From assembly GCA_017549505.1 (NCBI GenBank), contig JAFYUS010000037.1:1-58700 (forward strand): a stretch of 58,700 nucleotides of DNA, read 5' to 3'. This document shows, in pieces, positions 1 through 7,593 of this stretch. Every line of letters begins with the position of its first letter. Position 1 is the first letter of the stretch. The position numbers were made by a program, and so were the translations under genes. The notes under the pieces are model-generated. The model was given only the letters and a program-made list of their open reading frames with translations, was not told where the DNA came from and did no database searches. The stretch is from Bacteroidales bacterium. Lineage in GTDB: Bacteria; Bacteroidota; Bacteroidia; Bacteroidales; UBA932.

Positions 1-174
<174 letters not shown>

Positions 175-215
175 TTAAAAGTTTTATGTAGTTTTTAAAT
201 TTTTTCGCAATCATA

Positions 216-249
216 CAAATTTACGGGTTTTTGGCAAATAATGCGCAAA
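216..249 (-). promoter_or_regulatory. Promoter of the PFOR gene
   Basis: On the minus strand the -7 box TAAATTTG (216-223) fits the Bacteroidetes consensus TAnnTTTG. A T-rich TTTG element lies about 22 bases upstream (246-249). It sits between the fabD terminator and the PFOR start codon, 48 bases before the ATG. Confidence 0.55.
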
Positions 250-260
250 AAACCGTAAAA

Positions 261-297
261 ATTTAAAAATGTCATCCTTGGAGACCAAAGATGACAT
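261..297 (-). terminator. Rho-independent terminator of fabD
   Basis: The arms ATGTCATC (269-276) and GATGACAT (290-297) are perfect inverted repeats. They continue inward through TTGG/CCAA across one mismatch, with a 3-base loop. On the minus strand the stem is followed by TTTTAAATTTTT. It starts eight bases after the fabD stop codon. Confidence 0.8.
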
Positions 298-304
298 CGT
301 ATAT

Positions 305-1159
305 CTATCGGAGGATTTTGCTGATCAGTCCCTGCAGAACTGTTCCCGGCCCAAGTTCTATGAACTCTTCTGCACCATCTGCTGCCATGTTCCTGACGCT
401 CTGTGTCCATCGGACCGGCGCGGTCAGCTGGGCAAGCAGGTTTCTCTTGATCTCTTCGGGATCAGTAGACGGAAGTGCTGTCACGTTCTGGTATATCGGG
501 CATGTCGGAGTCCTGAAGACGGTTTTTTCTATACCTTCTGCAAGTTCAGCACGGGCAGGTTCCATAAGAGGGGAGTGGAATGCTCCTCCAACAGGCAGAG
601 GCAAGGCTCTTTTCGCTCCTGCTTCCTTCATTCTGATGCATGCTTTCTCCACAGCTTCCTTTTCTCCAGAAATTACGATCTGGCCCTCGCAGTTGTAGTT
701 GGCAGGAATTACAGTTCCTTCGCATGCTGAACATATTTCTTCGACCTTTGCTGTCTCCAGGGCCAGTACGGCTGCCATCGATCCGGGGTTCATCTCGCAT
801 GCCTTCTGCATCGCTTCTGCTCTGACTGATACCAGTTTCAGACCATCTTCAAAATCGATTGCTCCAGCTGCCACAAGGGCTGAAAATTCTCCCAGGGAGT
901 GTCCTGCCACCATATCTGGAGTAAAGTCCTGAAGGCATCTGGCCATCACGACCGAATGAAGGAATATGGCAGGCTGGGTTACTCTTGTCTGCTTCAGCTC
1001 TTCTGCTGTTCCCTCGAACATTATGTCCGTTATCCTGAATCCCAGGATTTCGTTTGCCCTTTCAAGCATCATACGGGCAACTTCGTTGCTTTCATACAGG
1101 TCTTTAGCCATTCCGGGATACTGTGATCCCTGTCCCGGAAATACGTAAGCTTTCTTCAT
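305..1159 (-). CDS. fabD: Malonyl-CoA:ACP transacylase (FabD)
   Basis: FabD moves the malonyl group from CoA to acyl carrier protein in the cytoplasm, supplying the extender unit for fatty acid synthesis. The 284 residues are close to the usual bacterial length. The N-terminal FPGQGSQ motif is at residues 7-13. The nucleophile Ser88 sits in GHSLGE, Arg113 matches the carboxylate-binding arginine, and His195 in GAFHSPLM completes the Ser-His pair. The start MKKAYVFPGQG is the standard one. A TAATTTTG promoter box lies upstream and a hairpin terminator follows, so it is probably a single-gene unit. It belongs to the core genome and has no obvious link to the xylan genes. Confidence 0.96.
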   Translation of the reverse strand: MKKAYVFPGQGSQYPGMAKDLYESNEVARMMLERANEILGFRITDIMFEGTAEELKQTRVTQPAIFLHSVVMARCLQDFTPDMVAGHSLGEFSALVAAGAIDFEDGLKLVSVRAEAMQKACEMNPGSMAAVLALETAKVEEICSACEGTVIPANYNCEGQIVISGEKEAVEKACIRMKEAGAKRALPLPVGGAFHSPLMEPARAELAEGIEKTVFRTPTCPIYQNVTALPSTDPEEIKRNLLAQLTAPVRWTQSVRNMAADGAEEFIELGPGTVLQGLISKILR

Positions 1160-1189
1160 TTCAAAATAGGTTTAGGTTTATCTTATTCG

Positions 1190-1197
1190 CAAAATTA
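1190..1197 (-). promoter_or_regulatory. fabD promoter -7 box
   Basis: On the minus strand TAATTTTG fits TAnnTTTG and lies 30 bases upstream of the fabD ATG. No clear -33 box is seen. It is back-to-back with the tRNA-Arg promoter. Confidence 0.5.
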
Positions 1198-1208
1198 TAA
1201 AAAAACTC

Positions 1209-1216
1209 TATCTTTG
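1209..1216 (+). promoter_or_regulatory. tRNA-Arg promoter -7 box
   Basis: TATCTTTG fits TAnnTTTG and ends 11 bases before the first base of the mature tRNA, a normal distance for a stable RNA promoter. The -33 box is not recognisable. Confidence 0.6.
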
Positions 1217-1227
1217 TAATTCTATTC

Positions 1228-1299
1228 GCCCCTATAGTTTAATGGATAGAATTTCAGATTCCGGTTCTGACGGTTGCGGTTCGATTCCGCATGGGGGTA
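1228..1299 (+). tRNA. tRNA-Arg (anticodon CCG)
   Basis: A complete 72-base cloverleaf folds by eye. The acceptor stem GCCCCTA pairs with TGGGGGT with a G-U at the first and sixth pairs. The D arm is GTTT/GAAT. The anticodon stem TCAGA/TCTGA closes the loop TTCCGGT, giving anticodon CCG, which reads the arginine codon CGG. The variable loop is short and the T arm is TGCGG/CCGCA with loop TTCGATT. CCA is not encoded; the gene continues with the stop codon of the opposite-strand HTCS gene at the very next base. Confidence 0.93.
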
Positions 1300-4200
1300 C
1301 TAACCGAACAGCTTCTGCAGCGTCTCTTCGTCAGTACAGTTCATGTACTGTGCCGTAAATTCCTTTGGCGTCATTCCGAAATAATCATGGAACGAATTCG
1401 AGAAGTATGAGTGGGTAGAGAATCCCACCTTGTATGCAACTTCTGAAATGTTCACCTTGTTGTTGATCAGCAGGTATGCGGCCTGCTTCAGCCTTATTGA
1501 CCTGATCAGGTTGCTAGGTGAGATGTTCATCGTCTCCTTCAGCTTTCTGTTCAGATGGACACGGCTCATTCCGACCTCGCGGCTGAGCTCCTCGACGCTG
1601 AAATCAGGATTCTCGATATTCTTGCGTATTATTGCTATTACCTTGGTAGCCAGCTGGTTGTCGGCATTGTTCATCTTTATGTCACCGTATCCGTAATCTA
1701 TCTCCCTGGTGTATTTGTTCTTGATGGCATCTCTTGTGGCGATGGCGCTTGCCAATGCACTCTTGAGCATTTCGAGAGATATCGGCTTGGTGAAGAACCT
1801 GTCGGCGCCGCTGTCGATGCACCTCTGCTGGCTATGTTCATCTGTAGCTGATGTCAGCAGAATCACAGGTATATGGTTTGTTCCCGGATTCTTCTTGATC
1901 TTTTCGCATAGCTCTGCACCATCCATCTTGTCCATCATCAGGTCAGTTATGACTGCGTCCGGTATACTTGTGGAAATCTTTGACCATGCTTCCTTGCCAT
2001 TGATGCATACTTCTACATTGTAAATACTCTGAAGTTCCAGCTTAAGGTATGCTCGCATCTCGCTGTCATCGTCCACGAGCACGATGTTTTTCTTTCTGGA
2101 ATGCTTTACCTGTCTGGTATCATCCTCTGGTGTATTGTATGTGACGTCTTCGATGTTGACGTATTCTTCTTCGGAAAGAATAGGATTCTTGGTGTACAGG
2201 TCCTTGTGATTCTCCGGCTTTGTCATTTCTTCGACGCTAAGGTGTCCGCATCCGACAGGTATCCTTATCCTGAATGCAACTCCGCTTTCAGTGTTGTAAG
2301 CTGAAATGTCGCCATGGTGCAGGTCTACAAGCATCTTTGCCAGATTAAGTCCTACTCCGGATCCCATCTTTGCATCTCGTACGTCTACCTGATAATAGCG
2401 CTCGAACAGCCTGTCCAGATGTCTTTCCTCGATGTGATCTCCTGAATTCTCTATGATGAATTCTACATATTCCTCAATGTCAGGGTGTGGTAATGTCTCC
2501 TGATTCTTGATTGTACCGATGAGGCTGATCTTTACTGATCCGCCGTCATTTGTATATTTGAAGGCATTTGACAGGATATTGAAGATGATCTTGTCAAAAT
2601 TGCCCTGATCGACCCAGAGATTAGGCATGCTCAACTTGTTTTCCAGCTGGAAATCGATTTTCCTGCTCACTGCCAGGTTTTCGAAAGACTGCATTATGTC
2701 CTTTATGAAATACACGATGTCTGTTTCCACGAAATGCAGCTTCATCTGTCCGTTGTCTACTTTCCTCATGTCAAGCAGCTGGTTCACAAGTCTGAGGATA
2801 CGGAGGCAGTTTCTGTACATGAGGTTGTACAGATCCTTCTGTATCGGATCCTTTTCGCTTTCCCTCATCTTCTTCAAAGGACTCATTACCAATGTCAAAG
2901 GAGTGCGGATCTCGTGTGAGATGTTTGTGAACATCTTCAGTTTCATTTCCTTGATCTCAGACTCTTCCTGCTGCTCTTTTAGGGCTATCTTTCGGTTCCT
3001 GTATCCGATTACTGCCCTTCCTGCCAGAACACCGATCATCGCGTAAATGAACATCGCCCATGCACTCAGATACCATGGCGGGAGTATCTTGATACCTATT
3101 TCCTTATATGACAATGCATCTGGCCTGCCTTCGTAAAAAGCCCGGATTTTAAGCTTGTACCTGCCTGACGGTATATTTGTATATGTAGCAGTCTGCAGAC
3201 CTGGCATAGTTCTGTTCCAATTCTTTTCCAACCCCTCCATCATATATTCATAACAGATTTTCTTCGGGTTGGTGTATTCCAGTACGGAAAATTCCAGAGA
3301 GAACATGTCAGCATTGCTAGGCAAGGTAATCAATGTAGCCTCGGAAATATGCTTGTCAAGGATGTTGTCGCTTCCTTTCTGCGGGTCGTAATTTATGACC
3401 TCGTTCATCACATTAAGACTGGAAAGATAAAGCGGCGGAACGGCAGTCTCCCATCTGTCAACATAATGGGGGTTGAATGCCGTAAGACCGTTTATTCCTC
3501 CGAAGTACATTCGTCCCGAATCTGACACGAGGGCCGCTCTTACATTGAATTCGTTCTCCTGCAGTCCGTCATGCTGATAGAAGTTCTTGAAGGTACCTGA
3601 TTCACAGTGGAGGCGCGACAGGCCGTTGAGTGTAGATATCCAGAGATATCCGTCATTGTCTTCAAGAATTCCTGAAACCGAATTGCTCGCCAATCCGTCC
3701 TCTTCGGTGAATGTGTGCTTTTGCTTGCTGGCTCTATCCATAAGGATGAGACCTTCTCCTGTGCCGAGCCATATGTTGCCGTCCCTGCTCTCGAATATGG
3801 AGTTCACGCGTACAGACTTGTCTTTTACCAGTTCGTACGCTGTCAGTTTGTCGACGCGTCTGTCATATGCCATAGGACCGTTATAGGTTCCGATCCACAA
3901 CAGACCGGAGCTGTCTATCGTCAGATAGCTGATCCACTTGTAGTCATCGTCATCCCAAGTCCGGAGGACCTTTTCCTGCGCGGCATCAATCATTGAGAAT
4001 CCTTTGCCATGTGTACCTGCGTACATTATGTCATCGTCCGGACTATATGCCAGACTATATACTTTATCTGCGCCTAGATCTGTCTGACCCTTGAACTGCC
4101 TTACACCTCTCTGTGGAGTATAAGTAAATATTCCTCCCAGATATGTTGCAATCCAAAGTGTACCTCGTTTATCCAGTACAAGTGACATGATCGAGTTATT

Positions 4201-5436
4201 GGTCAGTCTTGAGTTCTCTGCTGAAAGATTGTATCCTGTTCCGTATCGGTCGGTCTGGAATACTCCTCCTCCGTCAGTTCCGACCCATAGGCAGCCTCTG
4301 ACATCATCGTAAACTACAGATGTCACACTGATGTTTCCGTTACCTCCGTTATTGGATCTGTTGAAGTCAAGATGCCTGAATCCGAACATGGATTTCGGGA
4401 TTATCATGACTCCCTTCTGGATTGCTCCGACCCAGACATTGCCCTGATTGTCTTCCAGAAGACTCTGGACTTTCCAACCAGATATGTTGAAAGGTATGTT
4501 TGAAATACGTATGTCTCTGATTGTTTCTGAATTGGCGTCGAATAATTTTATGCCATGATTTTCCGCTCCAACAAGAAATGTCCTTTCTCCGTATCGTGGG
4601 ACGATGTTATTGGATATCATGGACATAATGCTGTATTTCCCTTCAACCTTTCCACGGACCTTTCTTATCTTTCCGGTTGATGAGTCCATGACAAGGATTC
4701 CACTATTGGTAGTACCTATATATATGTTTCCTGTACTGCTTTCTTCTGTGAAGGAGTTGAATGTATCATGTTGTTCTGCCTTCAGTCCATTTTCCCAGAT
4801 GTCTGACACTTTTGTCATCTTCTCAGTATCTATGATATCCAGTCCTCCTTTTTCAGTGGTTATCCAGAGTCTTCCCTTGCTGTCCTTGAATACTTTGGAA
4901 ATGAATTCCGACGGCAGCATCTTGTTGATGGCGTTCTGTGTGTCGTGGTCTATCCTCCAACTGTCAGCTTCAATCACATAAAGTCCATGACCGGATGAAG
5001 ATGCAAGGATTTTCCTGCTCCCACCTATTGTCACCTCCAATATGGCAGTTATGTGCTGGTCAGAATCAGGAATGCTCCAGTCTTCCAGATTGAATTTCGT
5101 GAATGTGCAGTATTCTGTATCCAAGACCTGAAGTCCGGCTGAAGTTCCCACCCAGAACGTACCCTTGCTGTCCTCTAGAACCGTACGTACGATATTGCTT
5201 GCCAGAGAATTTGTATCCTGACGTTCATGCCTGAAGGTCGAGAACTTCATTCCGTCAAATTTCGACAGACCGTTTTCCGTCGAAATCCACATGAATCCCT
5301 TGCTGTCCTGGAAGATGTCGTGTATGTGGCTGTTAGCCAAGCCCTCTGCAGATGTGAAAAGACGGGCTGTCTGTGCTTGTGAACTGATTGCCGATGTGAC
5401 AAGCAATGCGGTCAATAGTAGTCTGATATGTTTCAT
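1300..5436 (-). CDS. Hybrid two-component system regulator (HTCS), xylan locus sensor
   Basis: A single 1378-residue protein combines sensor kinase and response regulator. In characterised Bacteroidetes the periplasmic propeller binds an oligosaccharide and the cytoplasmic AraC part activates the neighbouring SusC/D genes. Seen here: a signal peptide (about 1-21, ending SSQAQ); two-component propeller (Reg_prop) repeats over about 25-690, recognisable as recurring LW(I/V)GT-type strands; a Y_Y_Y domain at about 715-785; a membrane helix near 788-812; a HisKA/HATPase kinase with phospho-acceptor His841 in NISHEIRTPL; a receiver domain with phospho-acceptor Asp1165 in ITDLMMD; and a C-terminal AraC-type double helix-turn-helix (about 1275-1370). 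Every module looks intact. A xylan-derived ligand is inferred from the neighbourhood. The recombinase gene separates it from its probable target operon. Confidence 0.95.
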   Translation of the reverse strand: MKHIRLLLTALLVTSAISSQAQTARLFTSAEGLANSHIHDIFQDSKGFMWISTENGLSKFDGMKFSTFRHERQDTNSLASNIVRTVLEDSKGTFWVGTSAGLQVLDTEYCTFTKFNLEDWSIPDSDQHITAILEVTIGGSRKILASSSGHGLYVIEADSWRIDHDTQNAINKMLPSEFISKVFKDSKGRLWITTEKGGLDIIDTEKMTKVSDIWENGLKAEQHDTFNSFTEESSTGNIYIGTTNSGILVMDSSTGKIRKVRGKVEGKYSIMSMISNNIVPRYGERTFLVGAENHGIKLFDANSETIRDIRISNIPFNISGWKVQSLLEDNQGNVWVGAIQKGVMIIPKSMFGFRHLDFNRSNNGGNGNISVTSVVYDDVRGCLWVGTDGGGVFQTDRYGTGYNLSAENSRLTNNSIMSLVLDKRGTLWIATYLGGIFTYTPQRGVRQFKGQTDLGADKVYSLAYSPDDDIMYAGTHGKGFSMIDAAQEKVLRTWDDDDYKWISYLTIDSSGLLWIGTYNGPMAYDRRVDKLTAYELVKDKSVRVNSIFESRDGNIWLGTGEGLILMDRASKQKHTFTEEDGLASNSVSGILEDNDGYLWISTLNGLSRLHCESGTFKNFYQHDGLQENEFNVRAALVSDSGRMYFGGINGLTAFNPHYVDRWETAVPPLYLSSLNVMNEVINYDPQKGSDNILDKHISEATLITLPSNADMFSLEFSVLEYTNPKKICYEYMMEGLEKNWNRTMPGLQTATYTNIPSGRYKLKIRAFYEGRPDALSYKEIGIKILPPWYLSAWAMFIYAMIGVLAGRAVIGYRNRKIALKEQQEESEIKEMKLKMFTNISHEIRTPLTLVMSPLKKMRESEKDPIQKDLYNLMYRNCLRILRLVNQLLDMRKVDNGQMKLHFVETDIVYFIKDIMQSFENLAVSRKIDFQLENKLSMPNLWVDQGNFDKIIFNILSNAFKYTNDGGSVKISLIGTIKNQETLPHPDIEEYVEFIIENSGDHIEERHLDRLFERYYQVDVRDAKMGSGVGLNLAKMLVDLHHGDISAYNTESGVAFRIRIPVGCGHLSVEEMTKPENHKDLYTKNPILSEEEYVNIEDVTYNTPEDDTRQVKHSRKKNIVLVDDDSEMRAYLKLELQSIYNVEVCINGKEAWSKISTSIPDAVITDLMMDKMDGAELCEKIKKNPGTNHIPVILLTSATDEHSQQRCIDSGADRFFTKPISLEMLKSALASAIATRDAIKNKYTREIDYGYGDIKMNNADNQLATKVIAIIRKNIENPDFSVEELSREVGMSRVHLNRKLKETMNISPSNLIRSIRLKQAAYLLINNKVNISEVAYKVGFSTHSYFSNSFHDYFGMTPKEFTAQYMNCTDEETLQKLFG

Positions 5437-5464
5437 TTAGGCGGTGTTTCAGTGTTATATGTTG

Positions 5465-5472
5465 CAAAAATA
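5465..5472 (-). promoter_or_regulatory. HTCS promoter -7 box
   Basis: TATTTTTG on the minus strand fits TAnnTTTG and lies 28 bases upstream of the HTCS start. The region upstream is A/T rich without a clear -33 box. Confidence 0.45.
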
Positions 5473-5530
5473 TAACTTTTTATTTTTCTTTTGCCATTTT
5501 TGAAACATTAATTGTTACACAAAATTAAAA

Positions 5531-5573
5531 GGAGTTGGGAATTTGAATCCCCGACGCCCTGTTTATAACTCAG
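5531..5573 (-). other. tRNA 3'-half-like fragment (possible attachment-site remnant)
   Basis: The 290 bases between the HTCS and the recombinase hold no recognised gene. Read on the minus strand, 5552-5537 gives GGGGATTCAAATTCCC, which resembles a tRNA T arm with the canonical loop TTCAAAT. It is preceded by a short variable-loop-like stretch and CTGAGTTATAAACAG, which weakly resembles an anticodon arm, and is followed by ACTCC. No D arm or 5' acceptor strand is visible, so this is not a functional tRNA. It may be a remnant left at an integration site, or chance. Confidence 0.3.
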
Positions 5574-5726
5574 TGTTACAGACATATGCTGTCCCTTTGT
5601 ACTTGATTAAGTTATCTTAGGTAAGCTTCTTGAAGCTGATCATGGTTGTAAGCAGCTGGAATGGTCTGAGCCATCCTTTAGGAATGTTGATGCGTAGTGT
5701 AAATCCAACACCATTATACAAAAAGG

Positions 5727-7349
5727 TTATATCTGTGTCTTGTTGTCTTTGTATCGTGCCATTGAAGCCGACACGAATCTTTCAATATACTCATATTCGA
5801 CAGGAATCATGTTCTTATCCCATATCATATGTCTGTAGCTGTGATAATAGTATAACTCCGTGTCCCCTGTCATATACGTAACTACAAAGGCCCCTGTAGG
5901 AGCTGGCTTCTTACCGCTCTTCTTCTTTTCATATCTCATCAGCTCAATGCCGGATATGGTCTCCTGAATATATTTTGCTTTTTCTTCGTCAGAAGTCTCG
6001 ACAGTTATGTTTGTGTGAAAAGTGTTCAGCAGCCTGCTCATCTTCTCCTGCTGTGCATATATTTCCTTTTCCAATGAATCGATTATATCTGTGCATTGCT
6101 GGAATTGCACATATAGTGTCTCAAGCATGGAATCTCCCATGGTTTCCTTGAGTTTGCCGTCAACGATTCGTTCTTGTATCCGCCTACCCTTACATTCCAA
6201 CTGCGCCATGACTTTCTTTGCATGTTGCAGTTTGGCAGAATTAATCATCTCTTTTCTCTTTATTTCGCTTGTCAGCATCCTGGTCGTTTGTGTACTTGTA
6301 ATTATGTGGCATTCTTTCGTAAGATGCCACATGAAGCTATCCATGAGATTGATCGGTATTGAAATGCTGAAGATACCGTTCATCTCGACGCGTCTTGTCC
6401 CATAGCTTGCAGTGCTCATCTTAGGACTCAGGACCATTCCGTTTCTCTTGTCTTTTATCAATCCCTTGCAGAAATAAATATGTTTATGTGTGGTCTTTGC
6501 GCCTCTATGGTTGCTCTTCAACTTCATCTGAGCAGCTGCGAACACTTCATCGGACACCAATCTTGGATAACGATTACAGCTTTGTCTTTTCTCCGTCTTG
6601 CATTCCTTGCCTTTTGTATATGTCGTGTATACCGGTTTGTCTCCGATATATGCCACATTTTTCAGTATTGCCCTCACTATACCTGCAGCGCTGGATATGC
6701 TGCAGGCGCAGATCTGGCCGGTCTCCAGCAATTCCCGACCGATTACTGAAGTGGACTTGCCGACATTCACGTAGTCGTCGAAGATCTTCAGCACCATGGG
6801 CGCTTTTTCCTCATTGATGACAATGATGTTATCTTCGCCGATTGCGTAACCATGTGGCAGCATGCCGCCAACGTATTTACCGTCCTTCTGCTTCCTTGCC
6901 TTACCCCGCGCGAGCCTTTCCTTCCTGATATAACCTTCGTTTTCCGCCAGTGCGTTGAATATGGCAAACGTCATGTTAGCGGTTTCTTCAATCTTGAATT
7001 CCTTATCAAACAGTTTTATGTACGGTTTCAGTATTATCATCTGGACTTTATTCTCCTTGAGAAAGTTCCTGATGGAATAATTGACTTCTGCCCTTCGGCC
7101 TATACGACTGATTTCATATGCATACACACAGTCGTACATACCGGGATTGTCAAGAATCTTCTGTTTCAGCTCAATGAGTCCTAGACGTTGTTCCTCATCT
7201 AACTTTACTGCTGACTCCTTGTCTTCAATGAGGGTTATGTCTTTTTCCGGATAACCTTCTGCAACGGCAAACCTGATGACTTCCTCAGTCTGCTGCCGCA
7301 GGTCCTGTTTCAGCGTAGAAACGCGAGATAGGATGATTGCCTTGCCCAT
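5727..7349 (-). CDS. Large serine recombinase (resolvase/invertase family)
   Basis: The 540-residue protein starts MGKAIILSRVSTLKQDLRQQ, the classic N-terminus of a serine recombinase, with Arg9 and catalytic Ser11 in RVS. The resolvase domain covers about 1-150 and includes YEISRIGRR, which carries the conserved active-site arginines. A Recombinase (PF07508-like) domain follows at about 165-280. The rest is rich in charged helices, probably including a coiled coil near 385-445. A clear four-cysteine zinc ribbon is not visible. Such enzymes catalyse site-specific integration, excision or inversion through a 5'-phosphoserine link. It may mark an integrated element or control DNA rearrangement here; no flanking att repeats or invertible segment could be identified. 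The ATG chosen gives the standard N-terminus. Confidence 0.88.
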   Translation of the reverse strand: MGKAIILSRVSTLKQDLRQQTEEVIRFAVAEGYPEKDITLIEDKESAVKLDEEQRLGLIELKQKILDNPGMYDCVYAYEISRIGRRAEVNYSIRNFLKENKVQMIILKPYIKLFDKEFKIEETANMTFAIFNALAENEGYIRKERLARGKARKQKDGKYVGGMLPHGYAIGEDNIIVINEEKAPMVLKIFDDYVNVGKSTSVIGRELLETGQICACSISSAAGIVRAILKNVAYIGDKPVYTTYTKGKECKTEKRQSCNRYPRLVSDEVFAAAQMKLKSNHRGAKTTHKHIYFCKGLIKDKRNGMVLSPKMSTASYGTRRVEMNGIFSISIPINLMDSFMWHLTKECHIITSTQTTRMLTSEIKRKEMINSAKLQHAKKVMAQLECKGRRIQERIVDGKLKETMGDSMLETLYVQFQQCTDIIDSLEKEIYAQQEKMSRLLNTFHTNITVETSDEEKAKYIQETISGIELMRYEKKKSGKKPAPTGAFVVTYMTGDTELYYYHSYRHMIWDKNMIPVEYEYIERFVSASMARYKDNKTQI

Positions 7350-7374
7350 AATGGATGAGTTTTTATAGTTTTAG

Positions 7375-7496
7375 TAAATTTGGAACATTTATGTAAAAAT
7401 CGATACATGAAAGATCTGGATGCGCGTCAATTGTTTTATTTTTAAAAGTATTTGAAACATATGAAAAATCATCCTCGTCATTAATATTTATCTTTG
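7375..7496 (+). promoter_or_regulatory. Promoter region of the xus operon
   Basis: The 244 bases between the recombinase and xusA hold no gene. Two boxes fit TAnnTTTG on the plus strand: TAAATTTG (7375-7382) and TATCTTTG (7489-7496). The second, 98 bases before the xusA ATG, is the better candidate, but neither has a clear -33 box at 19-21 bases. That would suit a promoter that depends on an activator such as the HTCS. I saw no inverted repeat pair that would make the promoter invertible. Confidence 0.45.
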
Positions 7497-7593
7497 TATT
7501 GATAAATGTGTGCATTTGTTTTTGATCAGTTTTTGTTTGAAACCAAATTTACTCAACTATCCATAAATTATTAACAACAAAACAAAACCCGTA

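Noticed and set aside
269-730. Open frames on the plus strand within fabD
   Set aside because: They read through the complement of fabD and its terminator; no start signal or family resemblance.
7350-7593. Invertible promoter controlled by the recombinase
   Set aside because: I searched the region by eye for paired inverted repeats that would bound an invertible segment and found none.
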